The position numbers and the translations under genes are program-made. From positions 1 through 35,893 of IMG/VR virus record IMGVR_UViG_3300037487_000459: 35,893 nucleotides of DNA; one strand, given 5' to 3'. This DNA comes from a virus. The notes beneath the pieces are model-generated. The model ran no database searches and was not told the origin of the DNA. It saw only the letters and a program-made list of their open reading frames with translations. This document shows positions 19,929 to 28,722 of this stretch, piece after piece; positions within the stretch are counted from its first letter, which is position 1, and every line of letters begins with the position of its first letter.

Positions 19929-22820
19929 TTATGTTATTGCGGTTATGTACCAAACTGAGTTCCTGTAAGTGTAGACTGCCGAATGGTACGCATTCAAGTC
20001 ATCATGGTCTGAGCCATTCTCCATCAATGCGCCATCAACTATTGTTACTACTACCTTCTTTCCTGTTGCGTTCACACACTTAATCTCTATGCGCCATCCA
20101 TTCGCTATTGTGAGCAGCTCAGGAAGGTCAAATATTGCGTTGTTAGTAATGTCCATGATAACAAGTTGATTCAAGTCAAGTGATGTTGATTTGTACCCTG
20201 CTGTCTTGCGAACTATGTTAGCGAATCCGTATATTATATTGTTTACTATCGTTTGATTGTTGTACCTGGAATCAAAGATTGTGTTTTGGCAGTTTACTGC
20301 TGTGATATTAGTTGTGTTTGGAGCTGCTGTGCATCCACTTGTATTGATGAATGATACATTCTGGCACATTGAACCGATGAAGTTGTTGTTGCCGATAACC
20401 ATTGCACCAACAGCGGATGGATCAATGACATTGTTATCGCCTCTATTGATTGAGCCATTGGAGTTCGCTCCGTTGTTGTTCACTCCTACACGCTGAACAT
20501 TCTGCGGAAGTATCTCATCGTAACCATTGAACACAGTCCACCCAGAGCCATTCGTGTCGGCAACTGTTGGCGAGAATGGAACTCCGTTGAGTATGCGAAT
20601 GAACTCACACTTAGTCGGTACATTCTGCGCTGCATCGTAATCTATAATCTTGTTAAGGCGGAAGTTTTCTCCCTCGAAGTAGAATGTATCTTGAAAAGTA
20701 AGCGTTTCAATGTCCGATGAATTGAGATGGAAGTATGCGCTTACTATCTTTGAGTTGATTCCTGTAATCTCATCAATGAACACCCTCCAGAATCTATTGA
20801 ACAAGTTGTTATCTGTGTACTTGCTTGCTGTGTAGAACACCTCTTTAGGCACTCCGAAGTTCAAGTCGTATGTTGGATTCTCGACATCGTCAAGATGTCC
20901 GCAGTAGCCATAATGTGTTGCAACTGTTGTTCCGCTGACTTGAAGAATGTTGTAAGGGAATAGCGTTTCTTTGATGCCTCCGTAATATATTATTCGGATG
21001 TTACCTGTCTTTGCTGAGATTGTTCCTGTTGAATCAACTTGATAGATGCGAGGTATCACTCTATCCGTTCCGTTGCGGTCTGCCAATGGAGTTGCTGAGA
21101 ATATTGTCTCAGTTATCTTTTCGGAATTTATAAAGTCATTGTCGATGTCGTATCTTAGTCTTGCATAATTCTCAGTCCATCTATCTTGATAGAACTTGTT
21201 GAAGTAGTCTTCATCTTTCTTGAACTGATACAAGTAAGTTCGTGCATCAAGTTCTCCCATCGGCATAATCTCAATGTCTTTGCTGAGGTCTAACTTGTAA
21301 GTCCAATCATTGATGGTTGTATCTGGATAGAAGTCGTTGCGTGGTTCAATGATAAGAAGATTCTGCGTTTGTTTGGATTGCTCAATGTAAATATTGAACA
21401 TCTTGAAGATTGAAGATAAGAAGTCTTTCTGTTTGATTTTTGTCGGCAAGACTTGATTCATGTTTACAATATCGCCCTCTGAGATTACAGGATTCTGCAA
21501 GAACGCTTCAAATGAACATCCTGTTACGAAGTTCAAGTCTGTATATCCTGTGCCACCTGCATAGACAGATGCAGCTCCGTATAAGTTGGTCATGTAGAAT
21601 TGAGAATAAAAGACAGCGTATATCTTATCGCCTCCGTATATCGTTACATTTCCCGTTGATAGTTGCCCTGTGAATGTTGAGGATGTTGTTCCCGATGTGA
21701 TTGTTGCGGCAGTAATTATGTTCATTGAATCGGCTGCAAGTCCACTTGAGCTTGCATAGACATCATGTGAACCGATAACTGTTATGATTCCTGTACTTCC
21801 AAGATTATAAATATTGATGCTCCCTAACTTCTTAGGAGTAGCTGACACGCTTCCTGTTGCTCCTGTTGGATAGTGCGTTATGCTTGCTGATACATTGAAA
21901 TTTACTTTGTATTGTGCGCTGTATGGCACAGTAAACTGATTCGTTACTATGCTGTAGTTGTTGCCTGCATCGTGGTTCGTGCCTGTTGAATCGTCTTGAA
22001 AGTCAATGACTGTTGCGATTCCACCATTGCCATCAATAGTTGCTATCTGGTTGCTTGTATTTGTTGCTTTGAATGTCCGTTCATTGATTGCTGTTTCTCC
22101 AAGTGTGAGCTGACCGCCTCCGAATGGTATTATCAACTTTGAGAACTCCACCGAATCAAAGAATGTTGATGTGTACTGAAACCCTGCCGCATTGATTATC
22201 TTATCAACTATTGTCTTTACATAGACCGATGGCAAGAAGTCTGTAATGTTGTAATTCACATCGTTATTCCTACCGAAGTCAATCATTGGATACACATACC
22301 CATCGCCAAGTGTGAACGAGAAGTCTGCTCCGTTCTTTTGTATCTTTAAACTGAGCGAATCTACTACATGCGGATAGTTCAATGTGTGATTGTACTCACT
22401 CAAGTCAATGTCGCTCAATAGCAGTTCGCCTATGTTGATGAACAAGTCTTTGAGCTTGCCAAACACATTGCATTGATATTCTATCTTGTAATCTGCTTCG
22501 CTTTTCTTTATGGCAACAAGTTGAAAGTAACCTGTAAATATTATATTGTCATCGAACATGATTATAACATCGGCTTTCTTGTTCGGATTGATAGGCATGT
22601 TTGAATTGACACTACCACTTGAATTGACATCAACTGAAATGTCAAAGAGCATACCGAACAAGTCATTATTTACCGATGTACCTGGTATCGTCAATGTCTT
22701 GCTGAATGAGGTGTTGCGTTTCTCTGGATTGCGAATGTCAGCGATTGCAAAGTTCAAAGGCATACTGATTTCATCAATCAAATCAACATCATATCCGTTC
22801 AGTAATATTCTTGTCCTCAT
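19929..22820 (-). CDS. Large tail tip protein, probable
   Basis: At 963 aa the largest product here. It starts with MRTRILLNGYDVDLIDEISMP, the style of distal-tail or baseplate-hub proteins of Bacteroidota phages, and has long beta-rich segments in the middle. Residues about 790-900 are rich in Asn and Gly with a repeating V-x-x-x-x-x-N pattern (GVNNNGANSNGSINRGDNN, then short INxVNCQNTIF strands), suggesting a small right-handed beta helix. The gene is between the 397-aa tail gene and the tape measure gene. A role in tail-tip assembly or receptor contact is inferred, not shown by a motif. Confidence 0.65.
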   Translation of the reverse strand: MRTRILLNGYDVDLIDEISMPLNFAIADIRNPEKRNTSFSKTLTIPGTSVNNDLFGMLFDISVDVNSSGSVNSNMPINPNKKADVIIMFDDNIIFTGYFQLVAIKKSEADYKIEYQCNVFGKLKDLFINIGELLLSDIDLSEYNHTLNYPHVVDSLSLKIQKNGADFSFTLGDGYVYPMIDFGRNNDVNYNITDFLPSVYVKTIVDKIINAAGFQYTSTFFDSVEFSKLIIPFGGGQLTLGETAINERTFKATNTSNQIATIDGNGGIATVIDFQDDSTGTNHDAGNNYSIVTNQFTVPYSAQYKVNFNVSASITHYPTGATGSVSATPKKLGSINIYNLGSTGIITVIGSHDVYASSSGLAADSMNIITAATITSGTTSSTFTGQLSTGNVTIYGGDKIYAVFYSQFYMTNLYGAASVYAGGTGYTDLNFVTGCSFEAFLQNPVISEGDIVNMNQVLPTKIKQKDFLSSIFKMFNIYIEQSKQTQNLLIIEPRNDFYPDTTINDWTYKLDLSKDIEIMPMGELDARTYLYQFKKDEDYFNKFYQDRWTENYARLRYDIDNDFINSEKITETIFSATPLADRNGTDRVIPRIYQVDSTGTISAKTGNIRIIYYGGIKETLFPYNILQVSGTTVATHYGYCGHLDDVENPTYDLNFGVPKEVFYTASKYTDNNLFNRFWRVFIDEITGINSKIVSAYFHLNSSDIETLTFQDTFYFEGENFRLNKIIDYDAAQNVPTKCEFIRILNGVPFSPTVADTNGSGWTVFNGYDEILPQNVQRVGVNNNGANSNGSINRGDNNVIDPSAVGAMVIGNNNFIGSMCQNVSFINTSGCTAAPNTTNITAVNCQNTIFDSRYNNQTIVNNIIYGFANIVRKTAGYKSTSLDLNQLVIMDITNNAIFDLPELLTIANGWRIEIKCVNATGKKVVVTIVDGALMENGSDHDDLNAYHSAVYTYRNSVWYITAIT

Positions 22821-24013
22821 TAAAATTGTTGTCTAATTCTCATCGTTGAAAAGTCCATCATAAATTCTAAGCTAAATAGTTTCTCCCTTGAAGTAGTTTT
22901 CCAAGTGAAGTTGGTATCTGTTATGTTCACAGGAATCAATGAATAATCTCCATAAGTAACCAAGACATCTGGCGAGCTGAATAGTTCTTCAAGCCATGTC
23001 GCTTGTTCGTCTGTTATCCATCCTGTCATCAACTTCACAGAATCTTGAATCATGGTTTGATACTGTACTTTGTTTCTGTCGGTTTGTGAGTAGATATACG
23101 CTGTTGAATGCCAACTTCCTTGCCTCTTTTTAAAATTAGACTTTGTTGCTGTTGATGTTTTCAATGGCTGTCCGAAGAAGTTCATTGAATCATATCCGCC
23201 AAGTTTATTCAAGAATGTTAGCGTGTAGGTTTCTGAGATAGGCGAGCAGTATTCTATTAAGTTGAATGTTCTAACTTCCGACACTCCATGTCCTGAATCT
23301 GATAGCACGACTGTATAATAACTTGTTGCTGCATCCATGCCTATTGAATTGACAATGTTAGCAGCTCCGCATCCAACTTGTTGAATGGTTGCTGTAAGTC
23401 CTAATGTATCGGCTGTATGGTCTGACTGCAACAGTCCACCTGCGCTGTTGTATTGACGAATCAACACATCAACAACATCGCTATCATTGTTGATGAATGA
23501 TAGCCAGAAGTAGTCTTGTAGTCTTACTTGAATGTTATCTGGAATGTTTGTTAAGAATCTTGAATTTGCATTCAATCCCATGTTGAAGTCATCAACAGTT
23601 ATTAATCCCTGAGTGAAATCAACGTAATCAATAGCTGCTATGAATGTGATTTGTGATACTTCCTCTAAGTCTGGATATTCAACTATGCCAGAGGTCGCTC
23701 CGTATTCTTCGCCAAACTTTACTGTGTAGTTAGCATAAGACTTCGTGCAGTCTATGAATTGTACCAAGTCATCCGTTGGTGGATTGCTTGTCATGTAGTT
23801 GCGGACTATTCCTGCTATGTCAAAGTAGCAATAGCCATTCGAGGGATTCGCAGGAAGTTTCTTGCGGATGAACACAGTAGGATACGCATCATTGTAAATG
23901 TCGCAGATGAATTTGAAGTTAGCGTTGCCAACATTCGAGGATTCAACCGAGAACACCATGTTGTTGTATGCAGGTGCAATGAGGTCTGGTTGTGAGTTGA
24001 TTGTGATTGCCAT
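22820..24013 (-). CDS. Tail structural protein, 397 aa
   Basis: A beta-rich protein with many N, T and Y residues, no signal peptide and no helix-rich domain. Conserved-looking turns include GYDSMNFFGQPLKTSTATKSNF (about 271-292) and the basic C-terminal end. The start of the 963-aa gene shares one base with its stop. Such pairs are common at the tail tip of Bacteroidota siphophages, so I call it tail-associated. A major tail protein is possible but less likely than the 175-aa protein because of its length and neighbour. Confidence 0.6.
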   Translation of the reverse strand: MAITINSQPDLIAPAYNNMVFSVESSNVGNANFKFICDIYNDAYPTVFIRKKLPANPSNGYCYFDIAGIVRNYMTSNPPTDDLVQFIDCTKSYANYTVKFGEEYGATSGIVEYPDLEEVSQITFIAAIDYVDFTQGLITVDDFNMGLNANSRFLTNIPDNIQVRLQDYFWLSFINNDSDVVDVLIRQYNSAGGLLQSDHTADTLGLTATIQQVGCGAANIVNSIGMDAATSYYTVVLSDSGHGVSEVRTFNLIEYCSPISETYTLTFLNKLGGYDSMNFFGQPLKTSTATKSNFKKRQGSWHSTAYIYSQTDRNKVQYQTMIQDSVKLMTGWITDEQATWLEELFSSPDVLVTYGDYSLIPVNITDTNFTWKTTSREKLFSLEFMMDFSTMRIRQQF

Positions 24014-24592
24014 TTATTTTGATATTTTTTGAAGTGCTATCTTTACATCCTTGCCTGTTTGTTTCCTGAGTTCATCTTGAAGTTCGGTTTTGAATTTATC
24101 AATCTCCTTTGAAAAGAATCCACTCCCTTTGTAACCGAATCTTTTTATAGTTCCTTTCTTTAAGATTGCTCTTGATATTCTGAATGCCGCTTGCAGTCTT
24201 TTCTTTTCTGTTTCCGTTCCTTTGATTCCTTTCTTAGCAACAAGCCATCTGCTAATCTTAGGCATCAACTCAGTCATGTTTGCCTTGCTGTACCCTTTCG
24301 GCTTCGTGCCTTGATCCACATCCTCCCAATAGTCTTCAGCTAAGAATACTATCTGATAAGTCGCTCCCATGTGTTTGATGGGGAGCTGAGGTTGTATTGA
24401 TGCTTGTAGCTTACCTGTTGCAATGGTGTCATCATTGCTGATATTATCACGCATCGCCTGAATGAAGTCTGCACATGCCTTGCCGATGCCATGTTTAACA
24501 TTCTCAAACATATCTTTGCCCTTGCCCTCAGTTGATAGCAAAGACTTGAACAAGTCAGTTTCAAAGTTATGTTTGTTTGAGAATTGAGGCAT
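24014..24592 (-). CDS. HK97 gp10-like tail completion protein
   Basis: A 192-aa protein of the HK97 gp10-like group, which closes the head-tail neck. Seen: a helix with ACADFIQAMRDNI near 40-55, TGKLQASIQP (about 60-68), the strand YQIVFLAEDYWEDVDQGTKPKG (about 80-100) with the family's D-x-G-T-x-P turn, and a basic C-terminal tail. The gene begins 6 bases after the frameshift frame ends at 24599. Confidence 0.8.
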   Translation of the reverse strand: MPQFSNKHNFETDLFKSLLSTEGKGKDMFENVKHGIGKACADFIQAMRDNISNDDTIATGKLQASIQPQLPIKHMGATYQIVFLAEDYWEDVDQGTKPKGYSKANMTELMPKISRWLVAKKGIKGTETEKKRLQAAFRISRAILKKGTIKRFGYKGSGFFSKEIDKFKTELQDELRKQTGKDVKIALQKISK

Positions 24593-24598
24593 AGTTTA

Positions 24599-25317
24599 TT
24601 AATCGATTAAATCTTCTTTCTCTTTATAAAACATTGCAGTCCGTAACGCTCTGCATACATTTAAGTTTAAAAAATAATCCCACTTCGTTGCATCGTGATT
24701 GCTCATGTTGTCAAGCATGACTATAAATCCCCAATAAGCAGCGAACTCTCCATATCCTTCAACTCCCTTCCTATTAGCTCTAATTTTCCGTTTGCCGAGA
24801 TTACTAAATTGTTCATTAAGCCCTCTAAGACTTTGCAAAAAAAAACACTCAAAGGATAGGCAATAGTAATCGGACAAACCTTCATGCGTTCAATCTTCTC
24901 CTCCATTGTCATCTTCACTTTGAACAGTCTGTATGGCTGACAGAATATCGCCATCAACTCAGGCAGTTTCTTGATGCCTTCCTTAGCGAATGAATCAAGG
25001 TCTATGTATTCTCCAAAGCTCAATGTACGGATGTCATTGTTCACATGCCAAGTGTAACCATTTAGCCAGAATCTATTGACTTGTTTCTCCGATGGCATCT
25101 CGTTAAGGAATGCTAACTGCCGAGAAATCTTGACGATGTCCTTATCTGCTTCAATGTCGGTGTAAGATTCTCCTGACAATAGCGCAATGAGATGGCATTC
25201 AAGTTCAAGTGCAGCAAATGAGGGATTAGACTTGCCGATTGAGGTGTCGTTCTTTAAGTCATCAATGTCCATGAACTGACGAACTGTTATATCTTTCCAA
25301 GAGTTAGGTAGTTTCAT
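24599..25317 (-). CDS. Frameshifted tail assembly chaperone, long form
   Basis: Predicted 239-aa product: residues 1-160 of the 198-aa frame, then a -1 shift into the frame that ends at 24599 (79 more residues, LQSLRGLNEQFSNLG...). The slip site is T-TTT-TTT within a run of nine T on the minus strand (24845-24837); after the shift the next codon is TTG (Leu). The downstream frame overlaps the 198-aa frame by over 150 bases and has no good start of its own. This is the standard arrangement of tail assembly chaperone pairs (lambda G/GT type) upstream of the tape measure gene. Transcript slippage at the T9 run would give the same protein. Confidence 0.7.
24721..25317 (-). CDS. Tail assembly chaperone, short form
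   Basis: The unshifted 198-aa product. It is helical, with the early segment WKDITVRQFMDIDDL, a mid-part LSFGEYIDLDSFAKEG (about 110-125), and FFCKVL at the shift site (159-164). The pattern of a short N-terminal ITVRQF, a long helical middle and a Y-I-D-L-D-x-F motif is familiar from the small proteins ahead of the tape measure gene in Bacteroidota phages. It would bind the tape measure protein during tail assembly. Confidence 0.65.
   Translation of the reverse strand: MKLPNSWKDITVRQFMDIDDLKNDTSIGKSNPSFAALELECHLIALLSGESYTDIEADKDIVKISRQLAFLNEMPSEKQVNRFWLNGYTWHVNNDIRTLSFGEYIDLDSFAKEGIKKLPELMAIFCQPYRLFKVKMTMEEKIERMKVCPITIAYPLSVFFCKVLEGLMNNLVISANGKLELIGRELKDMESSLLIGDL
24837..24845 (-). promoter_or_regulatory. 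Slippery T9 run for -1 frameshift
   Basis: Nine T on the minus strand (GTT TTT TTT TGC in the chaperone frame). The heptamer T-TTT-TTT fits X-XXY-YYZ. The change of frame joins two ORFs at the expected place for a tail chaperone. A run this long can also slip during transcription. Confidence 0.7.
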
Positions 25318-25326
25318 ACATCAAGT

Positions 25327-25341
25327 ATAAGGTAAATTTAT
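25327..25341 (-). promoter_or_regulatory. Repeated leader motif before chaperone gene
   Basis: ATAAGGTAAATTTAT on the plus strand, 10 bases before the start at 25317. It matches 17332-17347 with one A missing. It lies in the only gap between the large terminase and the chaperone gene. Confidence 0.35.
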
Positions 25342-25360
25342 TGAATTGTTAGTGTTAATG

Positions 25361-26563
25361 TTAAAAATTATATCCCCATCCTGACTTGTTCTTGAGGTAG
25401 CACTCAAATCCGATGGCTGTTGCCATGATTCCGTCATCGTGGAAGCCATTAGGTGCGCTGTAACGAACATTCCTTGACTTAGCGTTATATTCGTATGTAA
25501 ACACTTCAAACTCTTTCTGTAGCCAATTATGCGGCATAAACGATACCTCGTTGTTCTGGTTGGCTACAATCAAGCGTTCAATGATGTCTTGTTTGCTCTT
25601 TGAGGTGGTTAGGAACGAATCCAGAAAGAACTCTGAGCCGATTTCCTTCTGCAGCATCTCAAAGACTACATCGCCAATCGAATTGATTTCCATTGTAGTC
25701 GCACATCTGTATCTGCGTATTGCGTTGCCTATGTGCTTAACGATGGCAGACCATTCCATCTGCCTCCACCTTTCACAGAAGAACATCTCGCCTCTATCGT
25801 TGAAGATTGATAAGACTGTGTAATCGTCTGCCCTGCCGACATCTATTCCTGCGAAACATTTCTCAGTTGGTTCGCCATGTTGCCACTTCATGTTCACGAA
25901 CAGAGATGCTCCGCCATCAATGAACTCCGCCATGTACTCTTGCCTAAACACATGGTCTGGAAGTGTTGCCCTCGCATCGTCAATCTCCGTTGGATTGATA
26001 ATCGGATTGTCGTATGAGGTCATGCTGAATGACTTGTACTGAGGATTGATGCCATCAAGCTGAAACAAGTTAAAGAAGTGGTTCTTGCCCTTCGGTGTTG
26101 AGATTAGTAGAACTTTCTTGCCATTGACTAAGACAGTTGCCCTCAACACTTCGCTCCATGCCTTCTCATCCATAAAAGCGAACTCATCGCATATTAAGAA
26201 GTCAAAGGTATTGCCTCGAATAGTGTCATAACGCTCCGCTGAAAAGAACTGAATAGTGCTTCCTGTTGCATACTCAATGATAAGCTCAGAGCGATTGACA
26301 TTCTTGTAAATCTTAGGTTTTCTTATGAATGCCTTTACTGTTTCTTCAAATACTTTCTTTGACTGCCTATAAACAGGAGAAACCCATCCAATCTTTACTT
26401 GTTGGTTGTTCAATGCCCAATCCAACATCTGATTGATGCCGAGTAATGTCTTACCGAACTGCCTACCGATGTTAATCACATAATACTTGTGATTGTCATT
26501 GCGGATTGAGTTATGTATCTTGAGTTGGTTCGGATGCGGTGTGTATAGTATTGCTTGTGCCAA
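25361..26563 (-). CDS. terL: Large terminase subunit
   Basis: A 400-aa DNA packaging motor. ATPase domain: Walker A GRQFGKT (33-39), Walker B FLICDEFAF (D126, E127) and the coupling motif STPKGK (155-160). Nuclease domain: AGIDVGRADDYT (D241), a second acidic position in EINSIGDVV, and HDDGIMA near 375-381. I choose the TTG at 26563 because the frame has no ATG between the previous stop and Walker A; it overlaps the small terminase by 53 bases, so translation may be coupled. Confidence 0.95.
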   Translation of the reverse strand: MAQAILYTPHPNQLKIHNSIRNDNHKYYVINIGRQFGKTLLGINQMLDWALNNQQVKIGWVSPVYRQSKKVFEETVKAFIRKPKIYKNVNRSELIIEYATGSTIQFFSAERYDTIRGNTFDFLICDEFAFMDEKAWSEVLRATVLVNGKKVLLISTPKGKNHFFNLFQLDGINPQYKSFSMTSYDNPIINPTEIDDARATLPDHVFRQEYMAEFIDGGASLFVNMKWQHGEPTEKCFAGIDVGRADDYTVLSIFNDRGEMFFCERWRQMEWSAIVKHIGNAIRRYRCATTMEINSIGDVVFEMLQKEIGSEFFLDSFLTTSKSKQDIIERLIVANQNNEVSFMPHNWLQKEFEVFTYEYNAKSRNVRYSAPNGFHDDGIMATAIGFECYLKNKSGWGYNF

Positions 26564-26909
26564 AGTCTGCTTTGAATTTACTGTTGCCTCTTATTTCAAC
26601 TATATTCTGCTCAATATATCCTCGTTTCTTTGCCTTGCATTTAAGATAGAACATTGTCGATAATGGATTGCCCTTTGCTATCTGTTTATGGAGATGGCTC
26701 TCAGCAAAGTCCAGAGCAACATTCTCAATGTCTTTGACAGCTTTTCGATATAGTCTGTTTGTTTTGAGCCATAAATAATGCGTGCCTCTATCAATGCCGA
26801 CCTCTCTGCAAGCAGTTGTAACGATGCCAAGATGTTTCTCTAATGCCTTAATAGTTGCGAGCTGTCTTAGGTCTAACTCATTTATAGTGTTGATTTTCGT
26901 TGTACTCAT
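26511..26909 (-). CDS. terS: Small terminase subunit
   Basis: A 132-aa DNA-recognition subunit. The first 60 residues hold an HTH of the phBC6A51 type (ALEKHLGIVTTACREVGIDRGTHYLWLKTNRLYRKAV), followed by a helical oligomerisation part with ALDFAESHLHKQIAKGNPLSTMFYLKCKAKKRGY, a segment typical of small terminases of Gram-negative phages. It directly precedes and overlaps the large subunit. It would bind the packaging site, which probably lies in or near this gene. Confidence 0.88.
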   Translation of the reverse strand: MSTTKINTINELDLRQLATIKALEKHLGIVTTACREVGIDRGTHYLWLKTNRLYRKAVKDIENVALDFAESHLHKQIAKGNPLSTMFYLKCKAKKRGYIEQNIVEIRGNSKFKADFGTSNTIHTASEPTQDT

Positions 26910-26927
26910 TGTGTAATTTTTACTATT

Positions 26928-27620
26928 TCAATCATTAATTTCTAAATTAGTATATCCTTTAAAAGTAACACGAACAATTCCACCCCTATCTCCTTTTGCC
27001 CTTGTAGGATTGCAGATGTGCTGAGCGTTTGGAGTTTCTGAAGGAACTTGACAGGTTTGTTTGCCTTCTGTATTAACGCAATTAGTACATCCATAAGGAT
27101 AAACACCTACTCTGTTTGTGTTTTTATACATTGAATCATTTTGCAAAATTCGTGGATTAGGGTACAAAGGAGTTGCTTCCCAATCTGGACCACCAATTAA
27201 ATCACATCGTAATATACAATTCACTCCTGCAATACAACTTATGTCAATAGATTCCTGTGGTTCGTTAAGATTGAATTCAAAAATATTCATTCCTGTTTTC
27301 CATGCAGTTGTTGAGCAGTTCATTGGAGCTACACCAAAAGAAATGTTTCCAGAAAAGCATTTAGTTGAAACGTAAGTTAGTGTTTCGTTAGGTTGTACCC
27401 ATACGATTCCATTCAACCCTATTTGCTTGCAATTAAAGATTCCATTTACATTCTGAATAAAAGTGCTGTCATGTCCGCCTCCAAGCGTTACATACATAAG
27501 AACGCTGTCTTTAAATTCATTTATGACTTGCATTTCAGTATTGGAGTTATTGATGTTTGCTTTATTCAAACAGCCAATTAATAACCAGGAAGTAAGTATT
27601 ATTATTATTATGTGTTTCAT
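26928..27620 (-). CDS. Predicted phage-encoded lipoprotein
   Basis: A 230-aa exported protein. The N-terminus IIIIILTSWLLIGC is a signal peptide with a lipobox, so Cys17 would be lipidated. The rest is Cys-rich (about eleven Cys), with motifs YPYGCTNCVNTEG and AQHICNPTRAKGDRG and a strand-like end, suggesting a disulphide-stabilised beta fold. I do not recognise the family. It is placed just before the terminase genes, so it may be expressed by the phage for host-surface change (for example superinfection exclusion) or be a virion spike. Not needed for virion assembly in any way I can see. Confidence 0.65.
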   Translation of the reverse strand: MKHIIIIILTSWLLIGCLNKANINNSNTEMQVINEFKDSVLMYVTLGGGHDSTFIQNVNGIFNCKQIGLNGIVWVQPNETLTYVSTKCFSGNISFGVAPMNCSTTAWKTGMNIFEFNLNEPQESIDISCIAGVNCILRCDLIGGPDWEATPLYPNPRILQNDSMYKNTNRVGVYPYGCTNCVNTEGKQTCQVPSETPNAQHICNPTRAKGDRGGIVRVTFKGYTNLEIND

Positions 27621-27633
27621 GTTATTTATTTTA

Positions 27634-27888
27634 TTATAAGTTACTCATATCAAATCCACTTGTTGCCTTTGGTTTCTTATCAAGCTCCAATAATTGTGCG
27701 TATAAGTGCGTGCATACATAGTCATAACACGCTCCGCAGCTTATCATCTTAGGAGGTTCAATGTTCAATGCGTTGTAGAAGTGTAGCCACTCAATTTGAA
27801 TGCTGTTAGCCACAGAGCCACCATGTACGTTGTAATGAACGAGATAATCTCGCCATTCTCTTAGTTGCACCTCTTGTTCTAAAGTCAT
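27634..27888 (-). CDS. Unknown 84-aa protein with a CxxC motif
   Basis: Not recognised. The middle holds ISCGACYDYVCTH (about 50-62), which could bind zinc or be redox-active. The ends are helical and polar. It overlaps the membrane protein gene by ATGA and starts the last part of the glycan block. A regulatory or metal-binding role is possible. Confidence 0.55.
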   Translation of the reverse strand: MTLEQEVQLREWRDYLVHYNVHGGSVANSIQIEWLHFYNALNIEPPKMISCGACYDYVCTHLYAQLLELDKKPKATSGFDMSNL

Positions 27889-28133
27889 AATTTCCTATAT
27901 AAAAGCATGAATATAACAGTTAAGCAAGATGCTATTGAAGCCCTGCCTATAATATCTATCGGTTGCAAATGTAATAAATATCCGACACATAACGAAATCC
28001 AGAAAGATAAACACATGGAGCAGTCAAATGGTTTGAGCTGTTTGAGTTTGTATGCCCACTTGATCCGCTGAGGGATGCCACTCATATCGGCAAAGAGAAT
28101 AGAGATGGCGATTGCGTATAGGTAGTTAAGCAT
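27885..28133 (-). CDS. Small membrane protein, DUF1360-like
   Basis: An 82-aa protein with two or three hydrophobic segments (about 2-16, 42-56 and 65-79). The FDCSMCLSFWISL motif (about 36-48) resembles the CxxCxxFW signature of DUF1360-type inner-membrane proteins. It lies at the end of the glycosyltransferase block and could anchor or supply a lipid-linked step. Function not established. Confidence 0.6.
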   Translation of the reverse strand: MLNYLYAIAISILFADMSGIPQRIKWAYKLKQLKPFDCSMCLSFWISLCVGYLLHLQPIDIIGRASIASCLTVIFMLLYRKL

Positions 28134-28722
28134 GCTGATAAGTATTGCTTACTTTCCATTCTCCAAACACTAAGCCATCCCACTTTGATAAATCATAATG
28201 ATTAGAGAGTGCGATTGCTCCTGTTGGATAATCGTTTGTTTCAATATTAAATGGAGGTTGCAATCTTATACTGTATTTAAAATCTTTTAAAATTGTTTCA
28301 AATTGATAATCTCCTGCGTTGGGCTTAGGTTGTGCATCATGGCATATTATTATACACTTTTCATCTTTGTATTGAACTGCCCTAAATTTTCTATCCTCTC
28401 CTGGCGAATGGTCTATTAATATTACGCTTGCTGTTATGTTATTGTCATAAACAAGTGAATAATCATTTACTAAATTTATAGAATGAAACAAATGCTCAAA
28501 ATGTTTGTACTTGTTTAGCCATTCAGCATTGTTATCGTAACTGAATAATTTTCTTTTTGATTCTAAGGCATAATTACTCAGTTGAACAGTTGATCCATCG
28601 CCCATTCCCATTTCAACAATATTTCCCTCTCCTGTTTCTTTTAATGCTAAATAAACAAGAGGCAAATGGTTATTCCATCCTGTGCTTTTGTTTGCTTCTT
28701 TTAGTAGTTTACTATTTTCCAT
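28126..28722 (-). CDS. SAM-dependent methyltransferase
   Basis: A 198-aa class I methyltransferase. The SAM-binding loop NIVEMGMGDGST (about 34-45) is followed by FSYDNN (acid end of the second strand, about 59-64) and the VILIDHSPGEDRK core strand (about 99-111), then a His-Asp pair in ICHDAQ. These are the marks of the TylF/CmcI-like O-methyltransferase fold or a close relative. Its position in a glycosyltransferase block suggests that it methylates a sugar, but the substrate cannot be read. Confidence 0.75.
   Translation of the reverse strand: MENSKLLKEANKSTGWNNHLPLVYLALKETGEGNIVEMGMGDGSTVQLSNYALESKRKLFSYDNNAEWLNKYKHFEHLFHSINLVNDYSLVYDNNITASVILIDHSPGEDRKFRAVQYKDEKCIIICHDAQPKPNAGDYQFETILKDFKYSIRLQPPFNIETNDYPTGAIALSNHYDLSKWDGLVFGEWKVSNTYQHA

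Noticed and set aside
24599-24877. 92-aa frame as an independent gene
   Set aside because: It overlaps the chaperone frame by over 150 bases and is best explained as the -1 frameshift extension.
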